A stretch of DNA of 64,000 nucleotides from Okapia johnstoni (GCA_024291935.2 CM044320.1:53076001-53140000); one strand, 5' to 3'. Counted from the stretch's first letter, positions 53,174-64,000 are shown. The notes: generated by a model from the sequence alone, not told the origin. A program made the numbers and translations.

Positions 53174-53884
53174 TCAAGCAGCTATGCTATTACCCAATGT
53201 TGGTCTTATATATTCTCTCCACAACGGAGCTAAGGGTACAACTACTTTCATTTCCATCTCATATCTATAATGCTACAATTCTACCCTCCATCTCAATCAA
53301 ATCCTAAAATTGTCGGAGGTTTGCCCTGCCCTGACCCAGTGGGTGGTCTGGACCCCTCAGAAACTCCTGTCCTTGAATCACCCTTTACCTTCCTGTTTAG
53401 ACTCAAGCTCTTCTTCATGCGACCAAAGCTCCAAGAGCCCCGGAGAGCACTAGGAGGCAGCCATTTGCTTTCCCTGAAATGCTGGTGACATTCTTTCTCG
53501 TCAGGAAGTTGCCAATTCCTGTTGATTCTGCAGCACCTGGGAGTTGGAGGGAAGTGGGTGAGTGAGGGGGAGAGGATGTCTGGCCCAAGTTATTCTATCT
53601 GCTGAACTCCTCAACACTAAGGCACAAATGAGCATGTTAAAGCGCTTTCCTTGGGGGTCGGCAAGGAACACAGCAATGACAGGCTTTAGGAACACAATCC
53701 AGCTACGGAAATTTTGTTTTTAAGAGTCTCGAGTGAGAATTTGGCTTTTGGTTCTTGTCACAGAATAATTCCTTGGAGGAGGCTAAAAATCATAGTTCAT
53801 GAAGTCCCTGTAGTGGGCTACAACCATCAATTTTTTAAAAATGTAATTTTTTTTAAATGTAATGGATTATATTGGAATGGGCAA
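53174..53884. other. Unique DNA, no gene recognised
   Basis: Open frames of 64-72 codons at 53270-53695 on both strands. No domain or repeat. Confidence 0.45.
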
Positions 53885-54095
53885 TATCTAAGTATAGTTA
53901 ACCGTGAACTCTGGAGCCAGGCCTGTCGACTGCGAACCTCTACCATGTGACCATGTACTAGCTCTGCAGCCTTGGGCAAATTACTGAACTTGTCCATGCC
54001 TCAGTCTCCTTACCTGAATAATAATACCTACACACTTCATAGAGTTAGTGTAAGTATTACATGAACTTATATACATAAAGTACATGCTCTCTCAC
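53885..54095 (+). mobile_element. MIR SINE
   Basis: 'gtgaactctggagccaggcctgtcgactgcg...ccttgggcaaattactgaacttgtccatgcctcagtctcc...gtattacatgaacttatatac'. Confidence 0.85.
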
Positions 54096-54099
54096 CTGT

Positions 54100-54470
54100 G
54101 GGTCACCTGAGGATTGGCTAATCTAGGCTGGACTCACCTGGGCAGCGCTTCAAATTGCAGGTCCTACCAAGTTTGACCCCTCACTGCTGGACCCAGATCC
54201 TTCCCACCATGGTCACTGGGGTCCAGGTTAAAGGGGCAGCAGTTGACTGGGAGTAGTTCTTCTCATCATAATGTTAAAAGCACATAAGAGCAAGCCTCAT
54301 CCCATAAGCACAATTCAATCCTCTGCTTGCCCCATGTCCTAAGATTCCCTGGGTGAAAGGCAACGTACAGTGGAAGGCACAATCCTATTGACTGAAGTCA
54401 GTCACATGACAGAGTCCAGGATCAAGGAGGCAAGGAACAATAATCTATTGAATGAAACTGTTGAACAAAT
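54100..54470. mobile_element. Ancient mammalian interspersed repeat, family unassigned
   Basis: 'gagcaagcctcatcccataagcac', 'aatcctctgcttgccccatg', 'gtcagtcacatgacagagtccaggatcaaggaggcaaggaac' resemble a mammal-wide repeat with 'gcaagccccac..gcacttttcaagcctctgcttgc' blocks. I cannot name it safely. Confidence 0.4.
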
Positions 54471-54529
54471 ACTCAACAGTCATAGTGGAAAGAGTTTGAG
54501 AAGCACTGCTCTAAAACAGGCCAAATCTG

Positions 54530-54705
54530 ACCCACCACCTGTTTTTTTTTTAAATAAAGTTTTATTGGAACAGAGTCATGCCTATTTATTTACATGTGGC
54601 AACTTTTGTGACAGAGCTGAGCAGCAGTGACAGAGGTCATTAGACTTGCAAAGTCTAAAATATTTATTCTCTGTCCTTTTACCCTTGAAGTTTGCAGATC
54701 CCTCT
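54530..54705. mobile_element. hAT-type MER DNA transposon, family A
   Basis: 'aaataaagttttattggaacagagtcatgcc', 'tgtgacagagctgagcagcagtgacagagg', 'gaagtttgcagatccc' match a mammal-wide MER element with an 'aataaaacttt' block. A second copy lies at 61640-61835 in the same orientation. Confidence 0.65.
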
Positions 54706-55459
54706 TCTTAAAAAATGAAAAAGTTAGGAATTGATGAGAATTCAGCCTCAAAGCAAATTACATAGTCAAGGCACTCTTTCTATGCACCAGACACTGGCAA
54801 GTGCTGCTCAGTGACTGTGCGATTTCATTTGATGCCAGATTCTCGCCACTGCAAGAAGTGAGCAGCTTCTTGGTTTGCAACAACCACTGTGTGGTAAGGG
54901 AGAGCCCTGTCCAGCTCCAGCCCTTGAGTCTATAACAGAGCCTCATTGTTGGAATTCACACACTGACTTTCCTCTTGCTGTGATGTATGGAGTTCAATAT
55001 CGTGGCTTTGGTTAAAAGACATATTACCTTTGGGATAATGCTTCTCAGGAGCCTCTAAAACTTTAAGCTTAAAGAAGATGAGGTCATGATCCAAATAAAA
55101 CAAAGGTATTTTATAACTTCATTGGAGTCCAAACTCTCACACCCTGAAATCTGAGGCAGAAACCCCTCCTAGTGCACTGATCTAAGTGGAGTTGCTAAGG
55201 CTTGGGGGTGGATGGGAGGGGGCTGGGCTCAGGGCTAACCCACTGAATGAGCCTCCCTCTCACACCACAGGCCCCTCAGAAATCCAGAGGCAACTAGAAG
55301 ATGCCAAGGCTCCTTGGAGATTAGTTTTGCCTTTGTGAATTTACAAAGTTAGCTCATCCCAGAGGACAACGCTGTTGTACAGAAAAAGACTGTTTTGGGA
55401 CCACAGTTTATTTTCTCAGTAAGCCATATTTGATTAGAGTAACAAATTAGAATTCAACT
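54706..55459. other. Unique DNA, nothing recognised
   Basis: No repeat or exon recognised. Confidence 0.5.
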
Positions 55460-55471
55460 CCTTCCTTTAAG

Positions 55472-55672
55472 TGGGGCTTCCCTTGTAGCTCAGTTGGTAA
55501 AGAATCCGCCTGCAATTCAGGAGACTTGAGTTTGATTCCTGGGTTGGGAAGATCCCCTGGAGAAGGAAATGGCAACCCATTCCAGGAGAATCCCATGGAC
55601 AGAGGAGCCTGGCAGGCTATAACCCATGTGGTCGCAAGAGTTGGACACGACTTAGTGACTAAACCACCACCA
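55472..55672 (+). mobile_element. Bov-tA SINE
   Basis: 'tggggcttcccttgtagctcagttggtaaagaatccgcctg...gagtttgattcctgg', body to 'ggacacgacttagtgac'. Perfect 12-bp TSD ccttcctttaag at 55460-55471 and 55673-55684. Confidence 0.96.
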
Positions 55673-55904
55673 CCTTCCTTTAAGCTTTTAAACCCCCTTT
55701 TACAAAGCTTATTGTGCTATTTATCAGGCAAAATCTTAACTTACTTTATGGGAGACTTTATTAAGGAGTTGGTTCCCCTTAGACTTAGTTAATTAAACAA
55801 CTTTAAAGGTGTTTAACTGCATCTATTAATTTAATATATGTGATTTTCTTTTCAAAGACAGCTAACACTGACAGCCCTGACTAGGCTCAGAAACCTTTCT
55901 GAAC

Positions 55905-56105
55905 AATTTACATTGTTAACTCATCTAATTCTCACAGCAATTCAACCAGATATCTTAAAGTATTATCACCTCTGTTTCAAATGTAGGGAAACTGAGGTAC
56001 AGAGAGTAATTTTCAAAAGCTCATGTAGCTAACAATACCTGAATTACTTTGTAAACCATACAGTTTGGCTTTAGAATCCAGGTTTTGACTCTTACCCTGT
56101 GTTAA
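55905..56105 (-). mobile_element. MIR SINE
   Basis: 'aactcatctaattctcacagcaattc', 'gtagggaaactgaggtacagagag', 'tagaatccaggttttgactcttaccc' in reverse-complement MIR order. Confidence 0.8.
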
Positions 56106-57802
56106 TTAGCTAACTCTGAATTAATCGACTAAAAAAAAAGAAAAAGAATCCTGACTACTTCAGTCATTCTTTTTAAACTAATAAAATTACACTTATAAAT
56201 GTAGTATAACAGGTTCAAAATTCTTTTACATGTTCCATAATTGATTACAAACTGACATAATTGATTACTCTTTACAAAAGTCTTTTCATGTAGCAAATGG
56301 TTCTCCAATATACCAAATTTGTTTAAACATTATACACACTTACAATACCAAATGCAAGATTATTTCCGAACTTCACATAAAAAAACTTCCTGCTGTGGAT
56401 GTGATTGACTTCATCATCTCCAAGCGTTCCCTGGGTTGAAGACATTTCACTGCTAAGGAGACCACCATGCTCTCCTGGGCTGTCACGGGAGAGTCAAGAA
56501 GGAGAGTGAGCCTTGAGATGGATGCTGATGAATGTCTCAATAAGGACTGAAAATTAACCATTGAATTCGGCCAGGTGGAGGTCACAGTGACCTTGACAAG
56601 AGTAGGATTTGCTGGTGATTCGATGAGTGAGAGTGTAAAAAAAAAAGTGTTCAGGACAGAGAAGGAGGAGGAAGGGATAAGGAGGCAGTTCTCTTTTGCT
56701 GTTATGGTAACTGGAGGCTGGGGCCACAGCTGAAGAGAGGTGCAAGCTCAAGGAAGATATTTGTAAAATATAGAATATATTGTAAGTAAGTTTGATAGTT
56801 ACAATCCAGTTGAGGGCATGGGGGGAGCATGAATCCAGGAGAAAGAAGCAGCGAGGTCTGTCTGGCGGCAGATGGGGCAGAATCTAAAGTTGGACCATAG
56901 CAATGGAAGAAAAGAAGGACAAAAGGACAGAGGTTGGTACATGTGATGAAATACATGGGAGTGACTTCTGATTACTTGTCTCCTCAGGGAAACAGGAAGT
57001 CAGGTCATCAGTGCTGAGTGATGGGGAAGGGGATGTTGGAAATTCGAGCAGAAGGAAGATGTGAAATGGTCCTCCAGGGAAATCAGGAGAGTCAAAGGAC
57101 TGGGGAGATGCAGTGCGATCGCTCTTTAGTGTGAAGGACCCCGGAGAGGATGAAAGCCTCAGGAATGGATGAGAGCACGTGGCAATGAGTGCGGACAGGA
57201 GAGAGGGACCAGACCGAGGACAGAGCCAGGCACACAGGGCTTACTGTACGGAGATCCTGGACATCAGATCTGTGAGCAAGATTACTGATTCAGGGAACCA
57301 CCAGGATCAGAGTTCTGAATCCTTCACACGGAGTTAATAACTACTTTCTTTCTAAGAGGATCAGGGTCAGTGTCTTACCACTTGGGCTAGAAAAATACTT
57401 TTGATGCTTTATTTCTCCCATCAGAACAAATGTCTAGTGCCTGCTCCCTTCTAAGACTATTACCTGTATTTCCTTAAAGTCAAAGCTATGAGGGGCTTCA
57501 AATGCTGTTACTGGCAACATTGCAACGCCCAACACAACTGTAGCTACTCTAGCTGGGAGCCCTTCAGAACCAATAAATGCATTTTAATATCTCCATAGAG
57601 CTAATTAAGAATAGGCAAATTGCACTGGCTCATAAAAAGCATTATTTTTAAACTTCTGGGTTTTGTTTTGATGCCAAGTCCTTCTCAGCACAGTTGCTTC
57701 TCGTAGATCTTTTCCTCAGATCATTCCCCATCCCGATCCTGTCCACACAGACCCTTAGTTTATTTCACTCTCCTTTCTCAGTCAGAGGTTGCAGTCTAAT
57801 CC
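56106..57802. other. Unique DNA, no gene seen
   Basis: 1.7 kb of A/G-rich sequence in the middle (56600-57260). Some phrases resemble the ancient L1M-like repeat but not convincingly. Open frames are under 85 codons. Confidence 0.4.
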
Positions 57803-58053
57803 AGGATGTCTCAATCTCAGCACTATTGATATTTGGGCTGGATAATTCTCTGTTATCCAATGAATTGTGTGTGCTATCCTGTGCATGGTAGAATGTTTAG
57901 AAACATCTTTGGCCCCCTCCCACTAAATGTCAGTAGCATATCACCCTCCCCCCCCCCCACACACACACCCATGCTGTGAAAATCAAAAATGTCTCCATAC
58001 ATTGTCAAATGTCTCCTGAGGGTCAAAATGGTCCCTGGTTGAAAACCATTTGT
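57803..58053 (-). mobile_element. MER5A-type hAT-Charlie DNA transposon
   Basis: Reverse complement: 'ggatgtctcaatctcagcactattgatatttgggctggataattc', 'atcctgtgcatggtagaatgtttag', 'aaaatgtctccatacattgtcaaatgtctcc', 'ggttgaaaacca'. Contains a C-run plus CA repeat at 57948-57967. Second MER5A in the window, opposite to 42631-42859. Confidence 0.85.
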
Positions 58054-58365
58054 CTATTAGGACTGGGGAGAGTGAGACCCCCCTCGTAACTCAAATAAGA
58101 GCTGCATATGATAACCCTAATAGCATAAATTAAGTCTCTGGTGGAACAAGACAGGATCAGACAACCTCAGAGGTGAGAAGTGAGATGCTCTCCCTTCTGT
58201 GCAGAATGTACAACTAGCTGGTTAATCCTGCTGAATAAAGAAAAAAAAGAACATGTGACATTTCCAAACTTCTCACCAACTGACATGACGATTCCCAGGA
58301 GAAGGTAATTAGTTACCAATTACACAAAAGATATAATGCATAAAATTTTTGAATTGGGGAAATGC
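58054..58365. other. Unique DNA, nothing recognised
   Basis: No gene or repeat. Confidence 0.5.
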
Positions 58366-58485
58366 AAGGAGAGAAAGTGAGAGAGAGAGGGGAGATGGGC
58401 AGGGAGAGAGGAAGGGGAAGAGAGAGGGAAGGAAGGAGGGAGGGAGAGAAGAAGAGAGGGAGGGAGAAAGGAAGGAAGGAAAAAA
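58366..58485 (+). repeat. Purine-only (GA/GGAA) tract
   Basis: About 120 bases of A and G with only three pyrimidines, all before 58401. From 58401 to 58485 there are 85 uninterrupted purines. The Lys/Glu/Arg-rich and Ser/Pro-rich open frames on the two strands (58309-58648) are translations of this tract. Confidence 0.95.
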
Positions 58486-58604
58486 CTTAGAACTCAAATA
58501 CAAAGCAAGAGCTCAAGTTTGTACCAAATTGAACCTTGTACTTTTGAACTTTGTGAGAGTTCAGTTAAGTACCAAGTCTAAATCTGCGACAGCAAAATCA
58601 TGTC

Positions 58605-58825
58605 AAATCAGCCAACTCCCCATTGCTTACAGAATAAAATTCAAATAGCCTAGGCTGGCAATCAAGAGCCCTAAGCAGTCTGAGGGTTTGTAACCTGATT
58701 CCACTACTGTGACCGCTCCACTCTCTTCCTCTGGTCCACTCACATTTCTATCAAGACACCTTGCTAATTCCTACTGCTGGGCCTTTGTACATGCACTTGC
58801 CCCAAGCAGCCTCTCAAGCGTTTAA
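58605..58825 (+). mobile_element. L2 LINE 3' part
   Basis: 'caactccccattgcttacagaataaaattcaaatagcctaggctggcaatcaagagccc', 'ctgctgggcctttgtacatgcacttgcccc' match the L2 3' region well. Confidence 0.78.
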
Positions 58826-60124
58826 CCTTCAAGGACCCCTCCATCCCCACCTCATTCATTTGCCCACTCACTCTCACACACCTCAGAGCTGGGCTAGGGG
58901 CAAGGATGACAGCTAACAGCTCGCCTGCAGTTACCACAGACCGGATGCTGTTCTGAGCATATTTGCCCTGGATGCTGAAGAGGATTTCCTACTTCCTGGG
59001 CCACCCAGGGTACCACCCACTTCCACCCCCCATGACAAGATCAGACCTACTGGGGCCAGTGCACATGTGCCATGGTGACAGAGGCCTTTGGTTCCCATTG
59101 TCTTCCAGAGCAAAGGTGCAAAGAATGGACAGCCCAGCCAGGACAGAGACAAGTATAAAGAGGGGCCTGATGCAGCAGAGGGGGACAGTGAGGGCAGGGG
59201 TAGGGCGAGGGGAGCCGGGTTCAAGTCACAGGGTGTCGGGGGAGGGCTTGTCAGCCCACAGTGACCTTCGGGGCTGGAGAGAGGAGGGAAGAGGAAGCAC
59301 ATTTTTGCTGCTCCTCTCTCAAGACTTCCTGAAGGCAGGGCTCCCTGTTCTCTGCTGCACGTCAGGCTTTCCTCTGGGCACACGGCTCTCACATACCCAC
59401 ACGTGGGCGAGGTTCAAAGCTTCTAGCACCCGGGTGCTGCTAATGACTCTGTCCCAAGTCTTCTGTTTGCTGGAAATGAGGACTTGATTCCTGGGTTGAG
59501 ACACTGGCTTCATAATAACTTCATTTTCCAGACTTGGAACCAAGCTCTCAGAAGAGCTGGCCCCAAACCTCCACCTGTGTGAATGGGTCTACCGTTTCTG
59601 GCTTCAGCATCAGGATTCACTGTAAACCTAACACGGCTTATATTCATGCAGAACTGCCCCCCCTCCACTTCCTTTTCTCTCTCGTTTCCTGTTTCCTCTT
59701 CTCCCTGTCTCCCCAGCATCTGCTCACTGATAAGGAAAAAAACGGCACTACTTTCAGAAGGGTCCTCAGGCTCAGCTGGTGGAATGAGCCCCAGGCCTGA
59801 GCATTTTGGGGTGTCCACAGCCAGGTCACAGCTGTTTCCCCAAACTGAGAACGATAACCCTGACCTGTCAGGGCAATTCTAATCCTCTTATAAAGGAGCC
59901 TTGTCTGTTTGAGGGTGTTGGTGACTTTAGCCAATCAGGTCCGATTCTCCCTCTCCAAAAAGAAAAAAAATACAAGATTGAGAAACATTTGCCCTAAGGT
60001 TGTGGAGATGTAAGTCACTGCAAACTAGCATCACTGGTGAAATCCATATTTTTCTATGGACCCAGTTTCTAATCATCTTCCTTGTCCTCCCTCCCAACCC
60101 CTCTCTTCCCCAGATCAAATCAGA
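58826..60124. other. GC-richer unique DNA with open frames on both strands
   Basis: The longest open frame not explained by a repeat lies here: 58963-59487 (+, 174 codons), opposite 58931-59392 (-, 153 codons). Composition is Gly/Arg/Ser/Leu-rich with no domain I recognise. 58905-58960 may be a MIR end. I do not call a gene: there is no promoter, splice or homology support visible. Confidence 0.35.
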
Positions 60125-60300
60125 GTGGTACTGAAAAGCAGGATAGAGTAGCTGAGAATGGAGATTTTGGATTCAGACAGTCTTACTCTTTACTCTCAGT
60201 GCCATCACCTGGCTACTCACTTTCCCCGTCTGTAAAATGGGGACAATGATGGCTATGTTGGAGGTTTGCTAGGAGGATCGGATAAGACAATGTACGTGTA
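60125..60300 (+). mobile_element. MIR SINE
   Basis: 'gagattttggattcagacagtcttactc...ccatcacctggctactcactttccccgtctgtaaaatggggacaatgatgg...ggatcggataagacaatgtacgtg'. Confidence 0.82.
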
Positions 60301-60869
60301 AAGAGAAGAGCATTTTATTCATCAGAATTCCTCTTAGGAAGGTAGAGCTGTGTTTGTTGAGAAAATACTTTGCTAGAAGTAAAAACTGAGATCCTTGGGG
60401 CCAGAGGTGGGCGGGCCGCTCCCAGCAAGACAAAGAGAGGATTTTGCTTGCAGCTCCAGGGAGGAAGTGGGGGGCCAGGAGAGGGCGGAAACCCTGTGCT
60501 CCAAAAGTGAACCTCCCCACGATGCCCGCCTCACTCCACCAAAATCTTAAGTCAGGTTCACCAATTCATGCAATAACTGAAGTCAATAATGAGAATAGAG
60601 AAGGGGCCGAGTCTTATCTCTGGAGAGCTGGGGGGCAAAATCATGATAGCATTTCAGGATGAGAGAGGTAGAGGCTGAGAACACCTGAGGACAGAAGACT
60701 CAGGGCCCATCTTGGGAAGGGACCATCCAAGGCTGTGAATCTCAAAGGCCATGAATCTTGGAACCAGGTTTCTCAGGGGTAGGGAGTGCCCACTGACAAT
60801 CTGGTTGAGCAGGCAAGAAACTGGAGCTCAGTGTTATTATTCCCTGGGTCTTTCCTTTTTGACCTGCAG
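60301..60869. other. Unique DNA, GC-richer at 60400-60530
   Basis: A GC-box-like 'gtgggcgggcc' occurs at about 60408-60418, followed by a G/A-rich stretch. No exon recognised. Confidence 0.4.
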
Positions 60870-61115
60870 TCTCAGTTTTGACATCACTTCCTTCAGGAAG
60901 CCCACTCTGATTTCCTTAATGTGGTTTAGAATTTTCAACACTATTCCCCTCCCATGTGTTCTCCTCATCGGTGTTTTCACCCTGAGTTATAACTTATCTG
61001 GATCTCTGGTTTCCTACTGTACCACATATTCCATCTGGTCAAAGTGACATCTTTTATACCCTGTGTTCCCAGACCTGGCACGGCACCTTACACGTGGCAG
61101 GTTCTCAGTGTGTGT
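60870..61115 (+). mobile_element. L2 LINE 3' part (diverged)
   Basis: 'gacatcacttccttcaggaagcccactctgatttcc', 'cagacctggcacggcaccttacacgtggcaggttctcag' follow the L2 3' order. Confidence 0.65.
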
Positions 61116-61127
61116 GCAGTACATAAT

Positions 61128-61355
61128 GGTATAGAAGAAAAAGCAGAGTCTATGGTATCCTGTAAAAACTAGGTTCAGATCCTAATTTTAATATTTAAAA
61201 GCTGTGCAACTCTGGGCATGTTACTTAACCTCTCTGAGCCTCACTCGTCTCCTCTGTAAATAGGATGGAAGGTTAGTGTCAGCATGAAGATAGAATGGGA
61301 AGATACGTAGAAAGTGGTACCTGGCCAGACTGGGCACTTAGCAGATGTCAATTCC
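61128..61355 (+). mobile_element. MIR SINE
   Basis: 'gttcagatcctaattttaatatttaaaagctgtgcaactctgggcatgttacttaacctctctgagcctc...ctgtaaataggatgg', tail 'cacttagcagatgtcaattc'. Confidence 0.83.
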
Positions 61356-61639
61356 TTGATTCAGTCTCTGACATTTGGCCTGTCTCTTCTATCCACACCT
61401 CCCCACCAAGTCAAAGGCCTCAGCACTTAACAAACTCCTCCTTTGTGCTCCTATTTCACAGTGTTTCTCTTGGACTTATTAAGCATGTCCTCTGTACCAG
61501 TGTTCCAAAGAAGGAGTTAGCAACCGCATGTAGACCAACACCTGTTTTTGTCCTCTCCCTGAGCTAAGAAAGGTTTTTACATTTTTTAAAATGGTTGTAG
61601 GGGGTGGGGGATTTAAGAGGGATATTTCACAACACACAA
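61356..61639. other. Unique DNA
   Basis: Nothing recognised. Confidence 0.5.
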
Positions 61640-61835
61640 AAAAATTATTTGAAATTCAAATTTCAGAGGCCATAAATAAAGTTTGACTGGCACCCAGCCA
61701 CACTCTTTTTCCTATTGTCTAGCTGCTTTTGCACAACAGTGGCAGAGTTAAGTAGTTGTGACAGAGACCGTATGGCCACAAACCTGAAAACATTTACCAT
61801 CTGGCCCTTTGCAGAAAAAGTTTGCAAACCCAGGG
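61640..61835. mobile_element. hAT-type MER DNA transposon, family A (second copy)
   Basis: 'cataaataaagtttgactggcacccagccacactc', 'gttgtgacagagaccgtatggccac', 'ctggccctttgcagaaaaagtttgcaaaccc' belong to the same element as 54530-54705. Confidence 0.75.
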
Positions 61836-61849
61836 CCCAAGCAGTTCCC

Positions 61850-62010
61850 ACAGCAGATGATTATTAAGCCCTCATGAGCACAGCATGAAATTGATACTGT
61901 AACTGCCCTCGCTGTGTGTTGAGGAGCATGAGATGGGGAGAGGTCAAGTGACATGTCCAAGGCTACACGGCAAGTAAATAGAACTGGGATCAAATTCCTA
62001 CTGCCTCTGA
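61850..62010 (-). mobile_element. MIR SINE (diverged)
   Basis: 'gagatggggagaggtcaagtgacatgtccaaggctacacggcaagtaaatagaactgggatcaaattcc' matches the reverse-complement MIR core. Confidence 0.7.
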
Positions 62011-62128
62011 CATGGTGAGGTGACTAGGGACAACAGGAGTTAGCCTGTACCCCACCTTGTAGAGGCTGGTCTTGAAGGTTCTTGGTCAGGAGAGTGATGG
62101 GCTATAGTGAAACTTAAGGTGATCACTC

Positions 62129-62335
62129 TGGGCTTCCCAGGTGGCTCAGTGGTAAAGAATCCACCTACCAATATAGGAGACACAGAAGATGTGGGTTCAA
62201 TCCCTGGGTCAGGAAGATTCCCCTGGAGAAGGAAACGGCAACCCACTCTAGTATTCTTGCCTGGAAAATCCCATGGACAGAGGAAACTGGTGGGCTACAG
62301 TCCATGGGGTCGCAAATAGTCAGACACGACTGAGC
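62129..62335 (+). mobile_element. Bov-tA SINE
   Basis: 'tgggcttcccaggtggctcagtggtaaagaatccacc...gggttcaatccctgggtcagg', body to 'cagacacgactgagc'. TSD not clear. The head carries extra bases (about 62175-62190) compared with neighbours. Confidence 0.93.
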
Positions 62336-62394
62336 ATACCTGCACAGTTCACAACTGGCCAATGAACTGAAGAAGGGGAAGCATGGGAAAAGCA

Positions 62395-62427
62395 GCACAG
62401 GGTAGGGATTAAGAACCTGAACTCAGG
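62395..62427 (+). mobile_element. MIR SINE, 5' end of split copy
   Basis: 'cagggtagggattaagaacctgaactc' is the MIR start. It resumes at 62592. Confidence 0.7.
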
Positions 62428-62591
62428 GGACTTCCCTGGTGGTCCAGTGGCTAAGACTCCATGCTCCCAATGCAATGGGTCTGGGTTCGATCCCTGGTCA
62501 GGGAACTAGATCCAACGTGCCACAGCTAAAAATCCCACGTGTGGCAAATAAGACCTGGCACAGCCAAATAAATAAATTTTAAAAAAGAGAG
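62428..62591 (+). mobile_element. CHR-type SINE inside MIR
   Basis: 'ggacttccctggtggtccagtggctaagactcc...gggttcgatccctggtcagggaactag...cacagccaaataaataaat'. TSD agaacctgaactcagg / agaatatgaactctgg at 62412-62427 and 62592-62607 (13 of 16). Confidence 0.94.
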
Positions 62592-62750
62592 AGAATATGA
62601 ACTCTGGAGCTCAGCTTCCTGGGTTTCACTGCAGCCAGCCACGTATCTGTGTGACCTTGGGCAAGTTACTCAAATTCTCTCTGCCTAGTTAATAGGCTCT
62701 AGACTCTCCCTTATGGAGTTGTTGTGAAGATTGGATGGGAAACTGTCTTG
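62592..62750 (+). mobile_element. MIR SINE, main part of split copy
   Basis: 'gaactctggagctcagcttcctgggtttcac', 'gtgtgaccttgggcaagttactcaaattctctctgcc', 'gttgttgtgaagattggatgg'. Confidence 0.87.
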
Positions 62751-63889
62751 TTAAGCTGCCTTTGAGGAACAGAGCAGCCCTAGATGTTGGCTGTGGTCAC
62801 GCCTATAATTCATTCCACAAGGAGGTGCTGCTCCTACTCTGTTCCAGATGCCATTCCAGGCAGTCAGGATATAAAGAGGAAGAAAGACAAAATAACCAGA
62901 CCTGCCTCCTGCCTATAAGGAACACCCAGTCCACTAAGGGGACGGGAAAGTAAGTTGGTACCAGGGCGTAGGGTCACAGGGGTGATGGTGGGCTGTCACG
63001 GAGCTGGGACAGGAAGCACCACATTCCGGCTGTCCCTAGGGGCTCAGGTTCTCACTACTTCCTAAACACACCAGGCATTCTGCTGGCTTTGCCCTGCCTC
63101 TTCTCCCCAGGCTCTCGGGCTCGCCTGCACAGGGAATGCTCTGCGCCCAGGCAGCCAGGCAGCCAGGCAGCCATCCAGGGCCCTGGCACGGAGCTGTGTC
63201 TGGAAAACGGTGAAGCACAAATCAGCCCAGGGTACTAGGCCCCTGGGAGAACCTGGGCAGAAAAATAACTTGGCTGTTTCCACCTGCCAAATCACAAAAC
63301 AACAAATTCACAGGAAGAACGATTAATGCCGAAAAGCCTACAGGGTTCCAACCTGGAAACTCTGTCTCACTGATGTGCCCTGGAGGTACAGTAAGAATCC
63401 AGGCCAATTAGGAATGTTATCTTACTATGAGCCAGCATCTCTTGCTTGCCCTGGTATATTTTTTTTTTTTACAACCATTTGTTTTTGACTTGTCCTTTAT
63501 AAGTGTGTATTTTTGTGTATACAAATGTAGCTGTGCAGAGAAAAAAGATTGGAAAGAAACACCAGTGTCTTTCAATTGGGATGGAGGATGGTATTTGGAA
63601 TATGGAAGGGAAAAGGGGAGGCTGTTTATTTTAGTAACACCTAATTTTTTCCACCAAATCCTCATGCTTGCCCTTCCTCCTTGGGGAGACAACTTTAAGC
63701 ATACGTGTTTTTAAAAAAACTCCCCATATAATTCTGATATATGCTTCCCTTCTACCTCACCACCTGCCTGATTTATAGTCATTAATATACATCAGATGTT
63801 AACAGTAGTTATATCTGAGTGTTAGATACTTAACTTTTTTTTTCTACTTTTTCGCTTTGCTGGTGTTATTAAAATTCTACCTCGGCCAG
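62751..63889. other. Unique DNA, no gene recognised
   Basis: A GC-richer patch at 63000-63250 contains 'gcagccaggcagccaggcagcc', a short (AGGCAGCC)n direct repeat at about 63149-63172. Open frames are under 100 codons. Confidence 0.45.
63149..63172 (+). repeat. 8-bp tandem repeat, about 3 units
   Basis: The unit aggcagcc is repeated three times in tandem within GC-rich unique DNA. Confidence 0.85.
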
Positions 63890-64000
63890 GTAGACTAACA
63901 TAGTAGTTAAGTGTGTTGGTTTTGAAACCAAACTACCTGAGTTTAAACCTAATAGAGTCAGGTAAACTGTGCTTCAGTAATTATATGTGTAAAGGAAGGA
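63890..64000 (+). mobile_element. MIR SINE, cut by window end
   Basis: 'aacatagtagttaagtgtgttggttttgaaaccaaactacctgagtttaaacc' is the MIR start. The rest lies beyond the window. Confidence 0.78.

Noticed and set aside
58309..58648. Charged Glu/Lys/Arg/Gly protein (plus) and Ser/Pro/Leu protein (minus)
   Set aside because: Both are translations of the purine tract.

Overview
This window is non-coding nuclear DNA from a ruminant, almost certainly a bovid. The diagnosis rests on repeats. BovB (RTE-type) LINE copies lie on both strands, and there are many Bov-tA/Bov-A2 SINEs (tRNA-Glu-like head and/or BovB-derived body, some with an (AGC)n end). CHR-type tRNA-Glu SINEs, shared by ruminants, hippos and whales, are also present. 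These sit on an older mammalian layer of MIR, L2, old L1, MaLR LTRs (MLT1/MST) and small hAT-type (MER) DNA transposons. Cattle, sheep, goat and other bovids cannot be told apart by eye. I recognise no host protein-coding exon, structural RNA gene, CRISPR array or prokaryotic-style gene. The only recognisable protein-coding sequence is decayed BovB reverse transcriptase.

Layout. 0-5 kb: an old repeat, an L2 remnant, a BovB 3' end, and an L1 3' end split by a BovB insertion. 5-11 kb: mostly unique DNA with weathered MIR/L2, including a repeat-poor island at about 7.9-11.27 kb. 11-19 kb: Bov SINEs, several MIRs (one split by a long Bov-tA2), and an apparent solo class I ERV LTR at 14.54-15.01 kb. 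19-24 kb: old L1-like repeats, two MLT1 LTRs, a second Bov-tA2, and a small CpG-richer patch at 21.15-21.7 kb. 24-29 kb: the most layered part, with a CHR SINE interrupted by a Bov SINE, a BovB fragment with a nearly readable reverse transcriptase, and a MIR holding an MST LTR that itself holds two SINEs. 29-45 kb: unique DNA sprinkled with SINEs, MIR, L2, MER5A and BovB 3' ends. 45.6-47.4 kb: the longest BovB copy (minus strand), split by an L1 3' end with a 15-bp target-site duplication. 48-53 kb: three old L1 blocks. 53-64 kb: MIR, L2, MER elements, a long purine tract and SINEs.

There is no gene network here. The informative content is the order of insertion, readable from nested elements and target-site duplications (TSDs), plus a few stretches that might be regulatory: the 7.9-11.3 kb island, the 21.15-21.7 kb CpG-richer patch, and 58.9-59.5 kb with open frames on both strands. 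I found no convincing evidence for a new biological system. Family names for the oldest repeats come from memory of consensus sequences and need RepeatMasker confirmation.
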